Of a DNA stretch of 64,000 nucleotides, positions 38,442-47,607 are shown piece after piece. Under the pieces are notes generated by a model. It saw only the letters and a list, made by a program, of their open reading frames with translations, was not told the DNA's origin and ran no database searches. Source of the DNA: Stenotrophomonas maltophilia (GTDB lineage Bacteria; Pseudomonadota; Gammaproteobacteria; Xanthomonadales; Xanthomonadaceae); NCBI RefSeq assembly GCF_002205165.1, contig NZ_NIVS01000004.1, positions 1 to 64,000 of the forward strand, given 5' to 3'. Positions within the stretch are counted from its first letter, which is position 1, and each line of letters begins with the position of its first letter. A program made the translations under genes and the position numbers.

Positions 38442-39407
38442 TCAGGCGTGATCGCCGAAATACTCGCGGCACCAGGCCACCACCGGCGGCAGACCGCGCT
38501 CGATCGGCATGGCCGGCTCGTAGCCGAAAGCGTCATGCGCACGCGTGGTGTCGGCCATCGTGCGGACCATGTCGCCGGGCTGCATCGGCTTGTAGACCTT
38601 CTGCGCCGGGCGTCCGGCGGCCGCCTCGATGATGCCGATGAAGTGCTCCAGCTCGATCGGGGTGTGGTTGCCGAGGTTGAACACCCGGTGCGGCACCGTG
38701 TCGCTGGACGGATGCGCCAGCGCGCCGAGGATGCCATCCACGATGTCGGAGACATGTGTGAAGTCGCGCTGCATTTTTCCGTCGTTGAACACATCGATCG
38801 GGCGGCCGGCCAGGACCGCGCGCGCGAACAGCAGCGGTGCCATGTCCGGGCGGCCCCACGGGCCGTACACGGTGAAGAAGCGCAGGCCGGTGGCGTGCAG
38901 GCCGTACAGCTGGGCGTAGGTGTAGGCCATCAGCTCGTTGGCGGCCTTGGTCGCCGCGTACAGCGAGCGCGGCTTGTCGATGCGCTGGTCTTCGGAGAAC
39001 GGCGGGGTGGCCGAATCGCCGTACACCGAGCTGCTGGAGGCATACACCAGATGGGCCACGCCGCGATGGCGGCACAGCTCCAGCATGTTGACGAAGCCGG
39101 TCAGGTTGCTGTCGACGTAGGCATGCGGGTTTTCCAGCGAGTAACGCACGCCGGCCTGGGCGGCCAGGTGGATGACCCGGGTCGGCTGGACCTCGTCGAA
39201 CAGCGCGGCCAGGCCGTCGCGGTCGGTCAGGTCGAGCACGCGGATATCGGCGTCCGGGCACAGCGCGGCCACGCGATCTCGCTTGATCTGCGGAGCGTAG
39301 TAGTCGTTGTAGTTGTCCAGGCCGACGACGCGCTCGCCGCGCTCAAGCAGGGCCTTGCAGGTATTGGCACCGATGAAACCGGCGGCACCGGTCACGAGAA
39401 TCGTCAT
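38442..39407 (-). CDS. NAD-dependent sugar epimerase (UDP-glucuronate 4-epimerase-like)
   Basis: The 321-residue short-chain dehydrogenase has GAAGFIG at residues 7-13, a YAATK catalytic motif, and the sequence VVGLDNYNDYYAPQIKRDR typical of bacterial UDP-glucuronate epimerases. It supplies activated galacturonate-type sugars in the cytoplasm. It is 87 nt upstream of the GT2 gene in transcription order, which suggests a shared polysaccharide or lipid pathway. Confidence 0.9.
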   Translation of the reverse strand: MTILVTGAAGFIGANTCKALLERGERVVGLDNYNDYYAPQIKRDRVAALCPDADIRVLDLTDRDGLAALFDEVQPTRVIHLAAQAGVRYSLENPHAYVDSNLTGFVNMLELCRHRGVAHLVYASSSSVYGDSATPPFSEDQRIDKPRSLYAATKAANELMAYTYAQLYGLHATGLRFFTVYGPWGRPDMAPLLFARAVLAGRPIDVFNDGKMQRDFTHVSDIVDGILGALAHPSSDTVPHRVFNLGNHTPIELEHFIGIIEAAAGRPAQKVYKPMQPGDMVRTMADTTRAHDAFGYEPAMPIERGLPPVVAWCREYFGDHA

Positions 39408-39493
39408 GGGATCTGTCCATCATGCAGCCACGTATCAATGCAGTGCGTTGCCGGGACGCCCGCGTGGCGATCCGCGCGTCCCGGTGGCCGGCC

Positions 39494-39802
39494 TCACCAG
39501 AGGCTGAGCGGCGCTTCCTTGGCCAACGTGGCCTTGCGTTCCTTGCTGAAATCCCACCACGGCCGCGGCGCCTCGCCCTGCATGAAACGCAGCACCGACA
39601 GGAATACATCGATCACGCAGGGGTCGTGCATCACCCCGGTGCGCAGGCACAGCTGCGCGTACATGTCATACGCATCGCGACCGCGCAGGTGCGCTGGCAC
39701 GCGGATGCCGATCAGACGAAGATCTTTCTCACAGGCCGGCCCGACATTCGGCAGGTCGGTCAGACGCAACAGATGGTTGCGGTCGACCTTGGTGGGGTTC
39801 AT
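39494..39802 (-). CDS. Helix-hairpin-helix protein (Cdd1/pathogenicity-locus type)
   Basis: The 102-residue product has an HhH motif LPNVGPACEKDLRLIGI and the pattern RGRDAYDMYAQLCLRTG, as in Cdd1-type small HhH proteins. DNA binding is inferred from the motif. It follows parB by 35 nt on the same strand. Confidence 0.85.
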   Translation of the reverse strand: MNPTKVDRNHLLRLTDLPNVGPACEKDLRLIGIRVPAHLRGRDAYDMYAQLCLRTGVMHDPCVIDVFLSVLRFMQGEAPRPWWDFSKERKATLAKEAPLSLW

Positions 39803-39837
39803 TGGTTGGGGAAGATCCTCTGACGCCTGCGGGGGAC

Positions 39838-40761
39838 TCAGCCCTTCTGTGCGCGAAGTCGGTCGAGCACGCCATCCAGCGTGTCCAGGTCGGTGTAGTG
39901 AATGATCAGCTTGCCCTTGCCGCCACGGCCGTGGGCGATCGCCACACGGGCCCCCAGCGACTCGGACAACTCGGTTTCCAGCGAGGCGATATCGGCCTGC
40001 GGCGCGGCGGCCGTGGGCTTCTTGCGCAGCGCGCCGGGCACCTTGCCGGCCGCGAACTGCTGCGCGCGGTGCTCCACTTCGCGCACCGACCAGCCCTGGT
40101 CGGCCGCTTCCTGGGCCAGCTTGCTGGCCAGTTCCGGCGCCAAGGTGAGCAGCGCACGCGCATGGCCCATTTCCAGCCGGCGGGTTTCCAGCAGCAGGCG
40201 GATCGCGATCGGCAGCTCGAGCAGGCGCAGCAGGTTGGATACCGCCGCGCGCGAGCGGCCGACAGCCTGGGCGGCCTCGGCATGGGTCAAGGCGAATTCG
40301 CTGATCAGCCGCTGCAGGGCTTCGGCTTCTTCAAGCGGGTTGAGGTCTTCGCGCTGGATGTTCTCGATCAGCGCCATCGCGATGACGGTGCGGTCTTCCA
40401 GCTCGCGCACCACCACCGGCACCTCGTCCAGGCCAGCCAGCTGCGAGGCGCGCCAGCGGCGTTCGCCGGCCACGATCTCGAAGCTGTCCGGGCCGAGCTG
40501 GCGGACCAGGATCGGCTGGATCACGCCCTGCGCCTTGATCGACTCGGCCAGCTCGGCGAGCTTGGTTTCGTCCATGTCGCGGCGCGGCTGGTACTTGCCC
40601 GGCTGCAGATGACCGACCGGCAGCTTGCGCAGGAGCTCACCCGGCTGCGGTTCGACCACGGCCGCTGCCTGCACCTGTGTCACCGCCCCCTTGGGCCCCA
40701 ACAGCGCGTCGAGGCCACGGCCGAGGCCGCGTTTCTTGCCGAGGGCAGGCTTGGTGCTCAT
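39838..40761 (-). CDS. parB: Chromosome partitioning protein ParB
   Basis: This CTP-dependent DNA clamp loads at parS sites and drives origin segregation. The 307-residue product has the N-terminal ParB nuclease-like domain with the CTP motif GERRWRAS, a central helix-turn-helix and a C-terminal dimer domain. Its start overlaps the parA stop by 1 nt. I saw no clear parS 16-mer in the surrounding window. Confidence 0.95.
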   Translation of the reverse strand: MSTKPALGKKRGLGRGLDALLGPKGAVTQVQAAAVVEPQPGELLRKLPVGHLQPGKYQPRRDMDETKLAELAESIKAQGVIQPILVRQLGPDSFEIVAGERRWRASQLAGLDEVPVVVRELEDRTVIAMALIENIQREDLNPLEEAEALQRLISEFALTHAEAAQAVGRSRAAVSNLLRLLELPIAIRLLLETRRLEMGHARALLTLAPELASKLAQEAADQGWSVREVEHRAQQFAAGKVPGALRKKPTAAAPQADIASLETELSESLGARVAIAHGRGGKGKLIIHYTDLDTLDGVLDRLRAQKG

Positions 40762-41558
40762 CAGGCGGTCTCCATGGCCTTGTCGGCCTTCTTGCGTTGG
40801 TTGTTGCGACGGATGATCTCGCCGGCCAGGCCGAGATAGGCAACGCCACCGCGCGAGGCACGGTCGTACCCGACGATGCTCTGGCCATGGCTGGGCGCCT
40901 CGGCCAGGCGCACGTTGCGCGGCACGATGGTGCGGAACACCTGCTCGCCGAAGTGCTCGGTCAGCTCGGCCGACACGGCATTGGCCAGGTTGTTGCGCAC
41001 ATCGAACATGGTCCGCAGCACACCCTCGATCTCCAGCGCCGGATTGAGGTTGGCGCGCAGCGCTTCAATGGTTTCCACCAGCGCGCTCAGGCCTTCCAGC
41101 GCGTAGTACTCGCACTGCATCGGCACGATCACCGAATCGGCGGCGGCCAGCGCGTTGAGCGTCAGCAGCGACAGCGCCGGTGGGCAGTCGATCAGGATGT
41201 AGTCGTATTCGTCGCGGATCGGGGCCAGCGCGCGCTTGAGGCGCTGCTCGCGCTCGCTCTGGTCCATCAGCTGGATCTCGGCGGCGGTCAGGTCGATGTT
41301 GCCCGGGAGCAGGTCGAAGCCTTCCGGCGTCTTGACCCGGACCTCGGCCGCGGTGCTTTCGCCCAGCAGCAGATCACAGGTGGACGCAGCGACTTCGCGC
41401 TTGTCCACACCGCTGCCCATGGTCGCATTGCCTTGGGAATCGAGGTCGACAAGAAGCACGCGCTTGGGTGCAGCAGCCAGGGAGGCGGCCAGATTGACGG
41501 CGGTCGTGGTCTTGCCGACGCCACCTTTCTGGTTGGCGATGGCGATGATGCGGGCCAT
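40761..41558 (-). CDS. parA: Chromosome partitioning ATPase ParA
   Basis: The 265-residue product is a Soj-type ParA with deviant Walker A KGGVGKTT (residues 11-18), VDLDSQGN and DCPPALS. It forms ATP-dependent gradients on nucleoid DNA that move ParB-bound origins. The ATG at 41558 is preferred to an upstream start that adds five residues. A 200-nt gap separates it from rsmG. Confidence 0.95.
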   Translation of the reverse strand: MARIIAIANQKGGVGKTTTAVNLAASLAAAPKRVLLVDLDSQGNATMGSGVDKREVAASTCDLLLGESTAAEVRVKTPEGFDLLPGNIDLTAAEIQLMDQSEREQRLKRALAPIRDEYDYILIDCPPALSLLTLNALAAADSVIVPMQCEYYALEGLSALVETIEALRANLNPALEIEGVLRTMFDVRNNLANAVSAELTEHFGEQVFRTIVPRNVRLAEAPSHGQSIVGYDRASRGGVAYLGLAGEIIRRNNQRKKADKAMETA

Positions 41559-41758
41559 GCGGGTGAGCCTCATCGGCAGGGAGTGGGACTGGTCATTATG
41601 CGTATATGGGGCGTGTCATGCACTGTGAGATGCGCGGCAGGCACGCGCCGCAATGCTGCGGTCACGCCCACGGGCACGCCGATGGCGCCGCGTGGGGCCA
41701 CCGCGGGAAGGGGCAGGACGACCGTGGGGCGGGCGCTGCGGGCAGCGAAGTCACCGGC
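41559..41758. other. Gap between rsmG and parA
   Basis: This 200-nt gap has no recognisable gene. It is very GC-rich with several short G/C palindromes near 41630-41740, and contains a modest AT-richer spot (attatgcgtatatgg) about 40 nt upstream of parA that may belong to its promoter. Confidence 0.4.
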
Positions 41759-42397
41759 TCACGGGCCGGTGACCACCACCAGATGGCGTTCGCCGGTCAA
41801 TCCAGGAACGCTCAAGGGCAGCACCTGCTCCACCGACCAGCCGGCCGGCAGCTGCGCGATCTCGTCGTGCGGGTACACGCCTTTCATCGCCAGCAGGCGG
41901 CCGCCCGGGCGCAGCAGGTGTCCACCGACCCGGATGATCCCGGCCAGGGTGTCCATCGCGCGGGCGGTCAGGTGGTCATAGGCGGCCGGTTCGGCCAGTG
42001 CCTCGGCACGCGACTCGGCCACGCGGGCATTGCCCAGGCCCAGCTGGCGCACGGCCTCGCGCATGAAGCGCGCTTTCTTGCCATTGCTTTCGACCAGGGT
42101 CACCTGCAGCTGCGGGCGTGCGATGGCCAGCGGAATGCCCGGCAGCCCGGGGCCGGTACCCAGGTCGGCCAGGGTGCCGGTCTCCAGGTACGGCTGCATC
42201 GCCAGCGAATCGAGCAGATGGCGGGTGACCATCTCCAGCGGGTCGCGGATCGCGGTCAGGTTGTAGGTGCGGTTCCAGCGGTCGAGCAGGGTCAGGTAGG
42301 TCAGCAGCGGCGGTGCCAGCGCGGCATCCAGCTGCATGGCGGCCAGGCCGCGCTCAAGCGCGTCGGCCACGCCAGCGGGGAGGGTGTGTTCTGTCAT
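41759..42397 (-). CDS. rsmG: 16S rRNA m7G527 methyltransferase
   Basis: This enzyme methylates G527 of 16S rRNA using S-adenosylmethionine. The 212-residue product has the [20 protein letters not shown] region and the SAM-binding motif [15 protein letters not shown]. The gene order rsmG-parA-parB is conserved in proteobacteria and supports the call. mnmG, its common partner, is not in the window. Confidence 0.95.
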   Translation of the reverse strand: MTEHTLPAGVADALERGLAAMQLDAALAPPLLTYLTLLDRWNRTYNLTAIRDPLEMVTRHLLDSLAMQPYLETGTLADLGTGPGLPGIPLAIARPQLQVTLVESNGKKARFMREAVRQLGLGNARVAESRAEALAEPAAYDHLTARAMDTLAGIIRVGGHLLRPGGRLLAMKGVYPHDEIAQLPAGWSVEQVLPLSVPGLTGERHLVVVTGP

Positions 42398-42417
42398 GGC
42401 ACCATTATCGCAGGTCG

Positions 42418-42440
42418 GTAGCGCCGACCGTGGGTCGGCT
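42418..42440. repeat. Single-arm GTAG hairpin
   Basis: A gtagcgccgaccgtgggtcg sequence with stem ccgacc/ggtcgg lies just upstream of rsmG. It resembles a half SMAG unit. Confidence 0.55.
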
Positions 42441-42481
42441 GCCGCTGCTCGCATACCCAATCGTTGGCCACGCCCTAGATC

Positions 42482-43081
42482 TCACATCGCATGCCAGGCC
42501 AGCGCCGCCCGGAAATCATCGGCGGCCTGCCACTCATGCAGGTGCCAGCGCTCGGCCGGCCCCAGTTCCGGGTCGCACCAGGCCAGGTGCAGGCCGCCAT
42601 CGGTGCCCGGCGCGAGCTGCAGCCGGTGCAGGCCGAAGGAGATGCCCTGCCCCTGCGCCTTGAGCAGCGCCTCCTTGGCGCACCACACCCGGAAGAACCA
42701 GTGGTTGCGGGCGTCTTCGTCCAGTGATTCCAGCCAGGCGATCTCGGCGGGGTGGAAGAAGCGCTGCACGATCTCCAGCATCCGTGGGCGCGGGCGCAGG
42801 GGTTCCAGGTCCACGCCCAGCCGCACCCGTTCGCCCATCGCGACCAGCAACAGGCCGTGGCTGTGACTCCAGCCGGTGCCGACATGGGCCAACGGGCCGT
42901 GCAGCGCCGGGCGGCCGCGCGGGTCGCGCTGCAGCGGCAGGTCCTGCGGCGTCCCGCCCAGCTGCTCGGCCAGCAGCACCCGGGCCTGGGGCTCGCCCCG
43001 GGTGCCCGGCACATGCGGCAGGCGCCAGACCGTGACCGGGCCGAAACGCCAGGGGCCGTCCAGGGTGGCCGGCAGGCTCAT
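42482..43081 (-). CDS. 4'-phosphopantetheinyl transferase
   Basis: The 199-residue product transfers the phosphopantetheine arm of coenzyme A to carrier proteins. The Sfp-type signatures are visible: WSHSHG upstream, the metal motif GVDLEP and WCAKEALLKAQG. The carrier protein target is not in the window. The ATG at 43081 gives normal length; the open frame upstream is not coding. Confidence 0.88.
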   Translation of the reverse strand: MSLPATLDGPWRFGPVTVWRLPHVPGTRGEPQARVLLAEQLGGTPQDLPLQRDPRGRPALHGPLAHVGTGWSHSHGLLLVAMGERVRLGVDLEPLRPRPRMLEIVQRFFHPAEIAWLESLDEDARNHWFFRVWCAKEALLKAQGQGISFGLHRLQLAPGTDGGLHLAWCDPELGPAERWHLHEWQAADDFRAALAWHAM

Positions 43082-43171
43082 GCCACGGCCCCGCCATCGC
43101 GACTGCACGACGACTTCACGGGGTGTGCCGTCAACTGCACAGGTCGCAACCGCACAGAGGGAGTCAACGCT

Positions 43172-43423
43172 ATGGGCATCATCATCTGGTTGATCGTCGG
43201 CGGCATCGTGGGCTGGCTTGCCAGCATCATCATGAAGCGGGACGCGCAGCAAGGCATCATCCTCAACATCGTGGTCGGCATCGTCGGCGCATTGCTGGCC
43301 GGTTGGCTGTTCGGCGGTGGCATCAATGAAGCGATCACCATCCGCACGTTCCTGTTCTCGTTGATCGGCGCAGTCATCCTGCTCGCGATCGTGAATCTGT
43401 TTACGCGTCGAAGCGTCCGCTAA
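43172..43423 (+). CDS. GlsB/YeaQ/YmgE-family small membrane protein
   Basis: The 83-residue product has three membrane helices with MGIIIWLIVGGIVGWLASII at the start and the Gly-rich pattern of the transglycosylase-associated family. Members are stress-induced inner-membrane proteins of unknown mechanism. The ATG at 43172 follows a GAGGGAG leader. Confidence 0.9.
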   Translation: MGIIIWLIVGGIVGWLASIIMKRDAQQGIILNIVVGIVGALLAGWLFGGGINEAITIRTFLFSLIGAVILLAIVNLFTRRSVR

Positions 43424-43449
43424 CGCGCGCACGCATCCCGTTTGATCGA

Positions 43450-43480
43450 CAAGGCCCGGCACTGCCGGGCCTTGTTGTTT
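43450..43480. terminator. Intrinsic terminator between the GlsB-type gene and xthA
   Basis: The stem aaggcccggca/tgccgggcctt followed by ttgttgttt on the plus strand ends the GlsB-type transcript. As the next gene is convergent, the same hairpin may also stop xthA transcripts. Confidence 0.85.
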
Positions 43481-43486
43481 CCGCGG

Positions 43487-44254
43487 TCAGCCCAGCTGCA
43501 CCCAGGCCGGGGCATGGTCGCTGGGGCGCTCCCAGGTGCGCGGCTCGCGATCGATGCCCGAGGCCAGCGCACGCGCCTTGAGCGCATCGGAGACCAGGGT
43601 CAGGTCGATGCGCAGGCCCAGGTTGCGGCGGAACCCGGCAGCCCGGTAATCCCACCAGCTGAACACACCTTCTTCCTCGCTGTGCAGGCGGAAAGCATCG
43701 TGCAGGCCCAGCTGCAGCAACTTGTTCAGGGCGCCGCGCTCGGCAGTGGAGGTCAGGATGTGGTTCTCGTTCCAGACCAACGGGTCGTGCACGTCGCGCG
43801 CATCGGGGGCGATGTTGAAGTCGCCCATCACCACCAGCTCCGGGTACCTGGCCAGCTCGGCCTCGACCCAGGCATGCACGGCCTCGAGCCAGCGCAGCTT
43901 GTAGGCGTACTTGTCGGTGCCCACGTCCTGGCCGTTGACCACGTACAGGTTGATGATGCGCACGCCGTTGACGGTGCCGGCGATGGCGCGCTTCTGCTCA
44001 TCCTCGAAACCGGGGATGCCGATCTGCACGTCCTGCGCCGGTTCGCGCGAGAGCAGCGCGACGCCGTTGTAGGTCTTCTGCCCGGCAAACACGCTGCGGT
44101 AGCCCAGCCCGGCCAGCACCGCATCGGGGAACTTGTGGTCCTCCATCTTGGTTTCCTGGATGCCGACCACGTCCGGCGCGAACGCGGTGAGCCATTGTTC
44201 CAGGTGCGGCAGGCGCACGTTGAGCGAGTTGACGTTCCAGGAGGCGATTTTCAT
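43487..44254 (-). CDS. xthA: Exodeoxyribonuclease III (AP endonuclease family)
   Basis: The 255-residue product is a DNA repair nuclease that cuts at abasic sites and removes 3' blocking groups. The metal and catalytic motifs are present: SWNVNSLN, QETKMED with the catalytic Glu, GDFNIAPDARDV and the final SDHAP. The length matches ExoIII-type enzymes. Confidence 0.94.
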   Translation of the reverse strand: MKIASWNVNSLNVRLPHLEQWLTAFAPDVVGIQETKMEDHKFPDAVLAGLGYRSVFAGQKTYNGVALLSREPAQDVQIGIPGFEDEQKRAIAGTVNGVRIINLYVVNGQDVGTDKYAYKLRWLEAVHAWVEAELARYPELVVMGDFNIAPDARDVHDPLVWNENHILTSTAERGALNKLLQLGLHDAFRLHSEEEGVFSWWDYRAAGFRRNLGLRIDLTLVSDALKARALASGIDREPRTWERPSDHAPAWVQLG

Positions 44255-44295
44255 GCGGTCATTCTACCTGCGGGGCGCGCGTCCGTTGGCAGCCG

Positions 44296-45711
44296 CTAAC
44301 GCACCATCGCCTTCAACATCCCGGCGATCTTCGAATACGGCGGTTTGAGCAGATCGCTGCCGGCCCAGCGCGACTGCCACAGGATCGGCAGCTGCTTGCT
44401 CATCGCATCGAAGCCGGCGCGCGCGTGATAGGCGCCCATGCCACTCGGGCCGACGCCGCCGAACGGCAGGCCATTGACCGCGAAATGCAGCAGGGTGTCG
44501 TTGACGGTGACGCCGCCGGCCACGACCTGCGCCAGCACCTGTTCCACCTGCACACGTTCGTGGCTGAAGACGTACAGCGCCAGTGGCCGGTCGCGTGACT
44601 GCACGGCCGCGATGGCGGCATCCAGGTCCGGATAGGCGCAGACCGGCAGGATCGGGCCGAAGATCTCCTCGCGCATCAAGGCCAGATCCGGCGGCGGATC
44701 CAGCACGATGGTGGGCACGATCAGCCGCTCGCGCTGGGCACGTTCGGGATCGACCGTGGCCAGTTCGATCACCGGCACGCCCCGCGCGCGGGCTTCCTCG
44801 AGATAGCCACGCAGCCGCTGGTACTGGCCGTCGTGGATGATCCGGGTGTAATCGGCGGCGTCGCTGAAATCGCCGTAGCGCGCCTGCACCTGTGTCTGCA
44901 GCTGCTGCACCAGCTCGCGCTGGCGATGGCCGTCGATCAGCACGTAGTCCGGGGCGATGCAGGTCTGCCCGGCATTGAAGAATTTGCCGGTGGCCAGGCG
45001 CGCGGCGGCCTTCTCCAGCGGGTAATCGCTGCAGACGATGGCCGGGGATTTGCCGCCGAGTTCCAGCGTCAGCGGGGTCAGGTGTTCGGCGGCCGCGGCC
45101 ATGACCTTGCGGCCGATGGCGGTGGAGCCGGTGAACACCAGGTGGTCCAGCGGCGCGCCGGCCAGGGCGCTGGCCAGGTCCCCATCGCCCTGCACGACGG
45201 CCACACGGTCCGGAGGGAACACCTCCGCCAGCAGCGACTGCAGGAAGGCGCTGGTGCGCGGCGTGTGCTCGGACGGCTTGAGGATGACGTGGTTGCCGGC
45301 GGCGATCGCGGTCGCCAGTGGAATCAGGGCCAGGTTGACCGGGTAGTTCCAAGGGGAGATCACCCCGACCACGCCCAGGGGAACCGGCCGGGTCTGCGCG
45401 TGCGCCGGCCAGAACCGCCAGCCGACGCCGACCCGGCGCGGGCGCATCCAGCCGCGCAGGTGGCTGCACAGGTGATCGATGTCGCCCAGTACGGTCATGC
45501 CGTCGGCGATCAGTGATTCGTGGGTGGAGCGGTGGCCGAAATCGGCCGAGGTCGCCGCGGCCATCTCCGGCAGGCGGGCCTTGAGGGCCGCGCGCAGGCG
45601 TTGCAGGTCGTCGCGACGCTGTTGCAGCGTGGGGCGGTTGGCCTGCCACGCGGCGCGCAGGCGCTGCAGGATCGCGGGAAGCGCGGCGGGATCGGTGTGG
45701 GCGTCACTCAT
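44296..45711 (-). CDS. Coniferyl-aldehyde-dehydrogenase-like aldehyde dehydrogenase
   Basis: The 471-residue product is an NAD(P)-dependent aldehyde dehydrogenase with the catalytic Glu in LELGGKSP and the catalytic Cys in NAGQTCIAPDY. The total length and the C-terminal YSKIAGMLK pattern resemble the CalB coniferyl aldehyde dehydrogenase group, which oxidises aromatic or long-chain aldehydes. The physiological substrate is not evident from neighbours. The ATG at 45711 is the first with normal family length. Confidence 0.87.
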   Translation of the reverse strand: MSDAHTDPAALPAILQRLRAAWQANRPTLQQRRDDLQRLRAALKARLPEMAAATSADFGHRSTHESLIADGMTVLGDIDHLCSHLRGWMRPRRVGVGWRFWPAHAQTRPVPLGVVGVISPWNYPVNLALIPLATAIAAGNHVILKPSEHTPRTSAFLQSLLAEVFPPDRVAVVQGDGDLASALAGAPLDHLVFTGSTAIGRKVMAAAAEHLTPLTLELGGKSPAIVCSDYPLEKAAARLATGKFFNAGQTCIAPDYVLIDGHRQRELVQQLQTQVQARYGDFSDAADYTRIIHDGQYQRLRGYLEEARARGVPVIELATVDPERAQRERLIVPTIVLDPPPDLALMREEIFGPILPVCAYPDLDAAIAAVQSRDRPLALYVFSHERVQVEQVLAQVVAGGVTVNDTLLHFAVNGLPFGGVGPSGMGAYHARAGFDAMSKQLPILWQSRWAGSDLLKPPYSKIAGMLKAMVR

Positions 45712-45745
45712 GGGCCGACTATAGCGGCAGGGAGGGTGAGGACGG

Positions 45746-45822
45746 GTAGTGCCGGCCGGTGGCGGCAACCTCGCACGCTTCTCCGTAGGTTCATCGGCAA
45801 GCCGGCCAACGGCCGGCTCTAC
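45746..45822. repeat. SMAG (GTAG-type) palindromic element
   Basis: The unit opens gtagtgccggccggtggcgg and closes gccggccaacggccggctctac, giving two hairpins with a GTAG terminus. It lies between the aldehyde dehydrogenase gene and the transporter terminator. Confidence 0.8.
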
Positions 45823-45831
45823 ATCGGACAC

Positions 45832-45862
45832 AAAAGGGGCCGCGATCTGCATCGCGACCCCT
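45832..45862 (-). terminator. Intrinsic terminator of the MHS transporter gene
   Basis: On the minus strand ggggtcgcgat pairs with atcgcggcccc around gcag and is followed by ttttg. It stands 24 nt beyond the transporter stop codon. Confidence 0.85.
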
Positions 45863-45885
45863 TCGTCCTGCCGTGCGGTTCACCG

Positions 45886-47541
45886 TTACTTGGTGATGTC
45901 CACATCCTTGGTTTCATGCAGGAACAGGCCACCGACCACGACCGTCATCAACGCGATGATGATCGGGTACCACAGGCCGTAGTAGAGGTTGCCGGTACCG
46001 GCCACCAGCGCGAAGGAGATCGCCGGCAGGAAGCCACCGAACCAGCCGTTGCCGATGTGGTACGGCAGCGACATCGAGGTGTAGCGGATGCGGGTCGGGA
46101 ACAGCTCGACCAGGTAGGCGGCAATCGGGCCGTAGACCATGGTCACGTACAGCACCAGCAGCCACAGCATGAAGATCGTGCCGGGGATGTTGATGCGTGC
46201 GCCGTCTGCCTTGGCCGGGTAGCCGGCGGCGGTCAGTGCGCCCTTCAGCTCGCCACCGAAGGCATCGCCCTTGGTCTTGAGCTCATCCTTGGTCAGGCCG
46301 GCGGCCTCGTAGGAGGTCACCGCGGTATTGCCCACGTTGACCGTGGCCAGCGTACCGGCCGGGGCCGGCTTCACGTCATAGGGCACACCGGCCTTGGTCA
46401 GGGCCGCGGTGGCCACGTCGCAGGAGCTGGTGAACTTGCGCAGGCCGACCGGATCGAACTGGAACGAGCAGGTGTTCGGGTCGGCATTGACCAGCGCCGG
46501 CGAGTTGGTGCGGGCTTCTTCGATGGCCGGGTTGGCGAAGTGGGTCAGGCCCTTGAAGATCGGGATGTAGGTGATGGCGGCCAGCAGACAGCCGGCGAGG
46601 ATGATCTTCTTGCGGCCGATACGGTCCGACAGCCAGCCGAAGAAGATGAAGAACGGCACGCCCAGCGCCAGTGCCGCGGCGATCAGCAGGTAGGAGGTGG
46701 TGGCATCGACCTTGAGCATGCTGCTCAGGAAGAACAGCGCATAGAACTGGCCGCCGTACCACACCACGGCCTGACCGGCTGCGGCACCGAGCAGGACCAG
46801 CAGCATCAGCTTGAGGTTGCCGTCCTTGAGGCTGTCACGGAACGGGGTCTTGGAGCCCTTGCCTTCGGCCTTCATCTGCTGGAACAGCGGGGACTCGCTC
46901 AGCTGCAGGCGGATCCACACCGAGATGCCCAGCAGCACGATCGAGACCAGGAACGGAATGCGCCAGCCCCAGGCTTCGAAGGCTTCATTGCCCAGGAAGT
47001 AGCGGCAGGCCAGGATGATCAGCAGCGACATGAACAGGCCCAGCGTCGCGGTGCACTGGATGAAGCTGGTGTACAGGCCACGCTTGTCGGCCGGCGCATG
47101 CTCGGCGACGTAGGTCGCGGCACCACCGTATTCGCCACCCATCGCCAGGCCCTGGGCCAGACGCAGGATGATCAGGATCACCGGGGCGGCGAAACCGATC
47201 GAGGCGTAGTTGGGCAGCACGCCGACCAGGAAGGTCGAGATGCCCATGATCAAGATCGTGACCAGGAAGGTGTACTTGCGGCCGATGCGGTCGCCGAGGC
47301 TGCCGAAGAACGCCGCGCCGAACGGACGCACGAAGAAGCCGGCCGCGAACGCCAGCAGGGCGAAGATCATGCCCGTGGTTTCATTGACGCCGCTGAAGAA
47401 CTGCTTGGCGATGATCGCGGCGAGCGAGCCGTACAGGAAGAAGTCGTACCACTCGAAGACGGTCCCCAGGCTGGACGCGAAGATGACCTTCTTGTGTCCC
47501 TGGGTAAGTTGGGCTTTCGCCGGTGCAGGTGTTGTTGACAT
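45886..47541 (-). CDS. MFS transporter of the metabolite:H+ symporter (MHS) type with an inserted domain
   Basis: The 551-residue product has the MHS hallmarks (FEWYDFFLYG near the N-terminus, GSLGDRIGRKY, RLAQGLAMGGEYGGA). It is longer than normal (about 430-450 residues) because a hydrophilic segment of about 120 residues, with two Cys, separates two late helices (roughly residues 345-460). The insert is probably periplasmic. The substrate is likely an organic acid, suggested by the adjacent DcaP-like porin and the nearby acs, but not proved. GGAGGGG precedes the ATG at 47541. Confidence 0.87.
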   Translation of the reverse strand: MSTTPAPAKAQLTQGHKKVIFASSLGTVFEWYDFFLYGSLAAIIAKQFFSGVNETTGMIFALLAFAAGFFVRPFGAAFFGSLGDRIGRKYTFLVTILIMGISTFLVGVLPNYASIGFAAPVILIILRLAQGLAMGGEYGGAATYVAEHAPADKRGLYTSFIQCTATLGLFMSLLIILACRYFLGNEAFEAWGWRIPFLVSIVLLGISVWIRLQLSESPLFQQMKAEGKGSKTPFRDSLKDGNLKLMLLVLLGAAAGQAVVWYGGQFYALFFLSSMLKVDATTSYLLIAAALALGVPFFIFFGWLSDRIGRKKIILAGCLLAAITYIPIFKGLTHFANPAIEEARTNSPALVNADPNTCSFQFDPVGLRKFTSSCDVATAALTKAGVPYDVKPAPAGTLATVNVGNTAVTSYEAAGLTKDELKTKGDAFGGELKGALTAAGYPAKADGARINIPGTIFMLWLLVLYVTMVYGPIAAYLVELFPTRIRYTSMSLPYHIGNGWFGGFLPAISFALVAGTGNLYYGLWYPIIIALMTVVVGGLFLHETKDVDITK

Positions 47542-47607
47542 GGGACGCTTCCCCTCCGAAGCAATCGTGGTGGTGTGCCGGCTGTACGCCGGCACGCGTT
47601 TTCTGTT

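Noticed and set aside
39838..42397. A parS site or replication origin near parAB and rsmG
   Set aside because: I looked for a TGTTTCACGTGAAACA-like 16-mer and DnaA boxes and saw none, so no origin is claimed.
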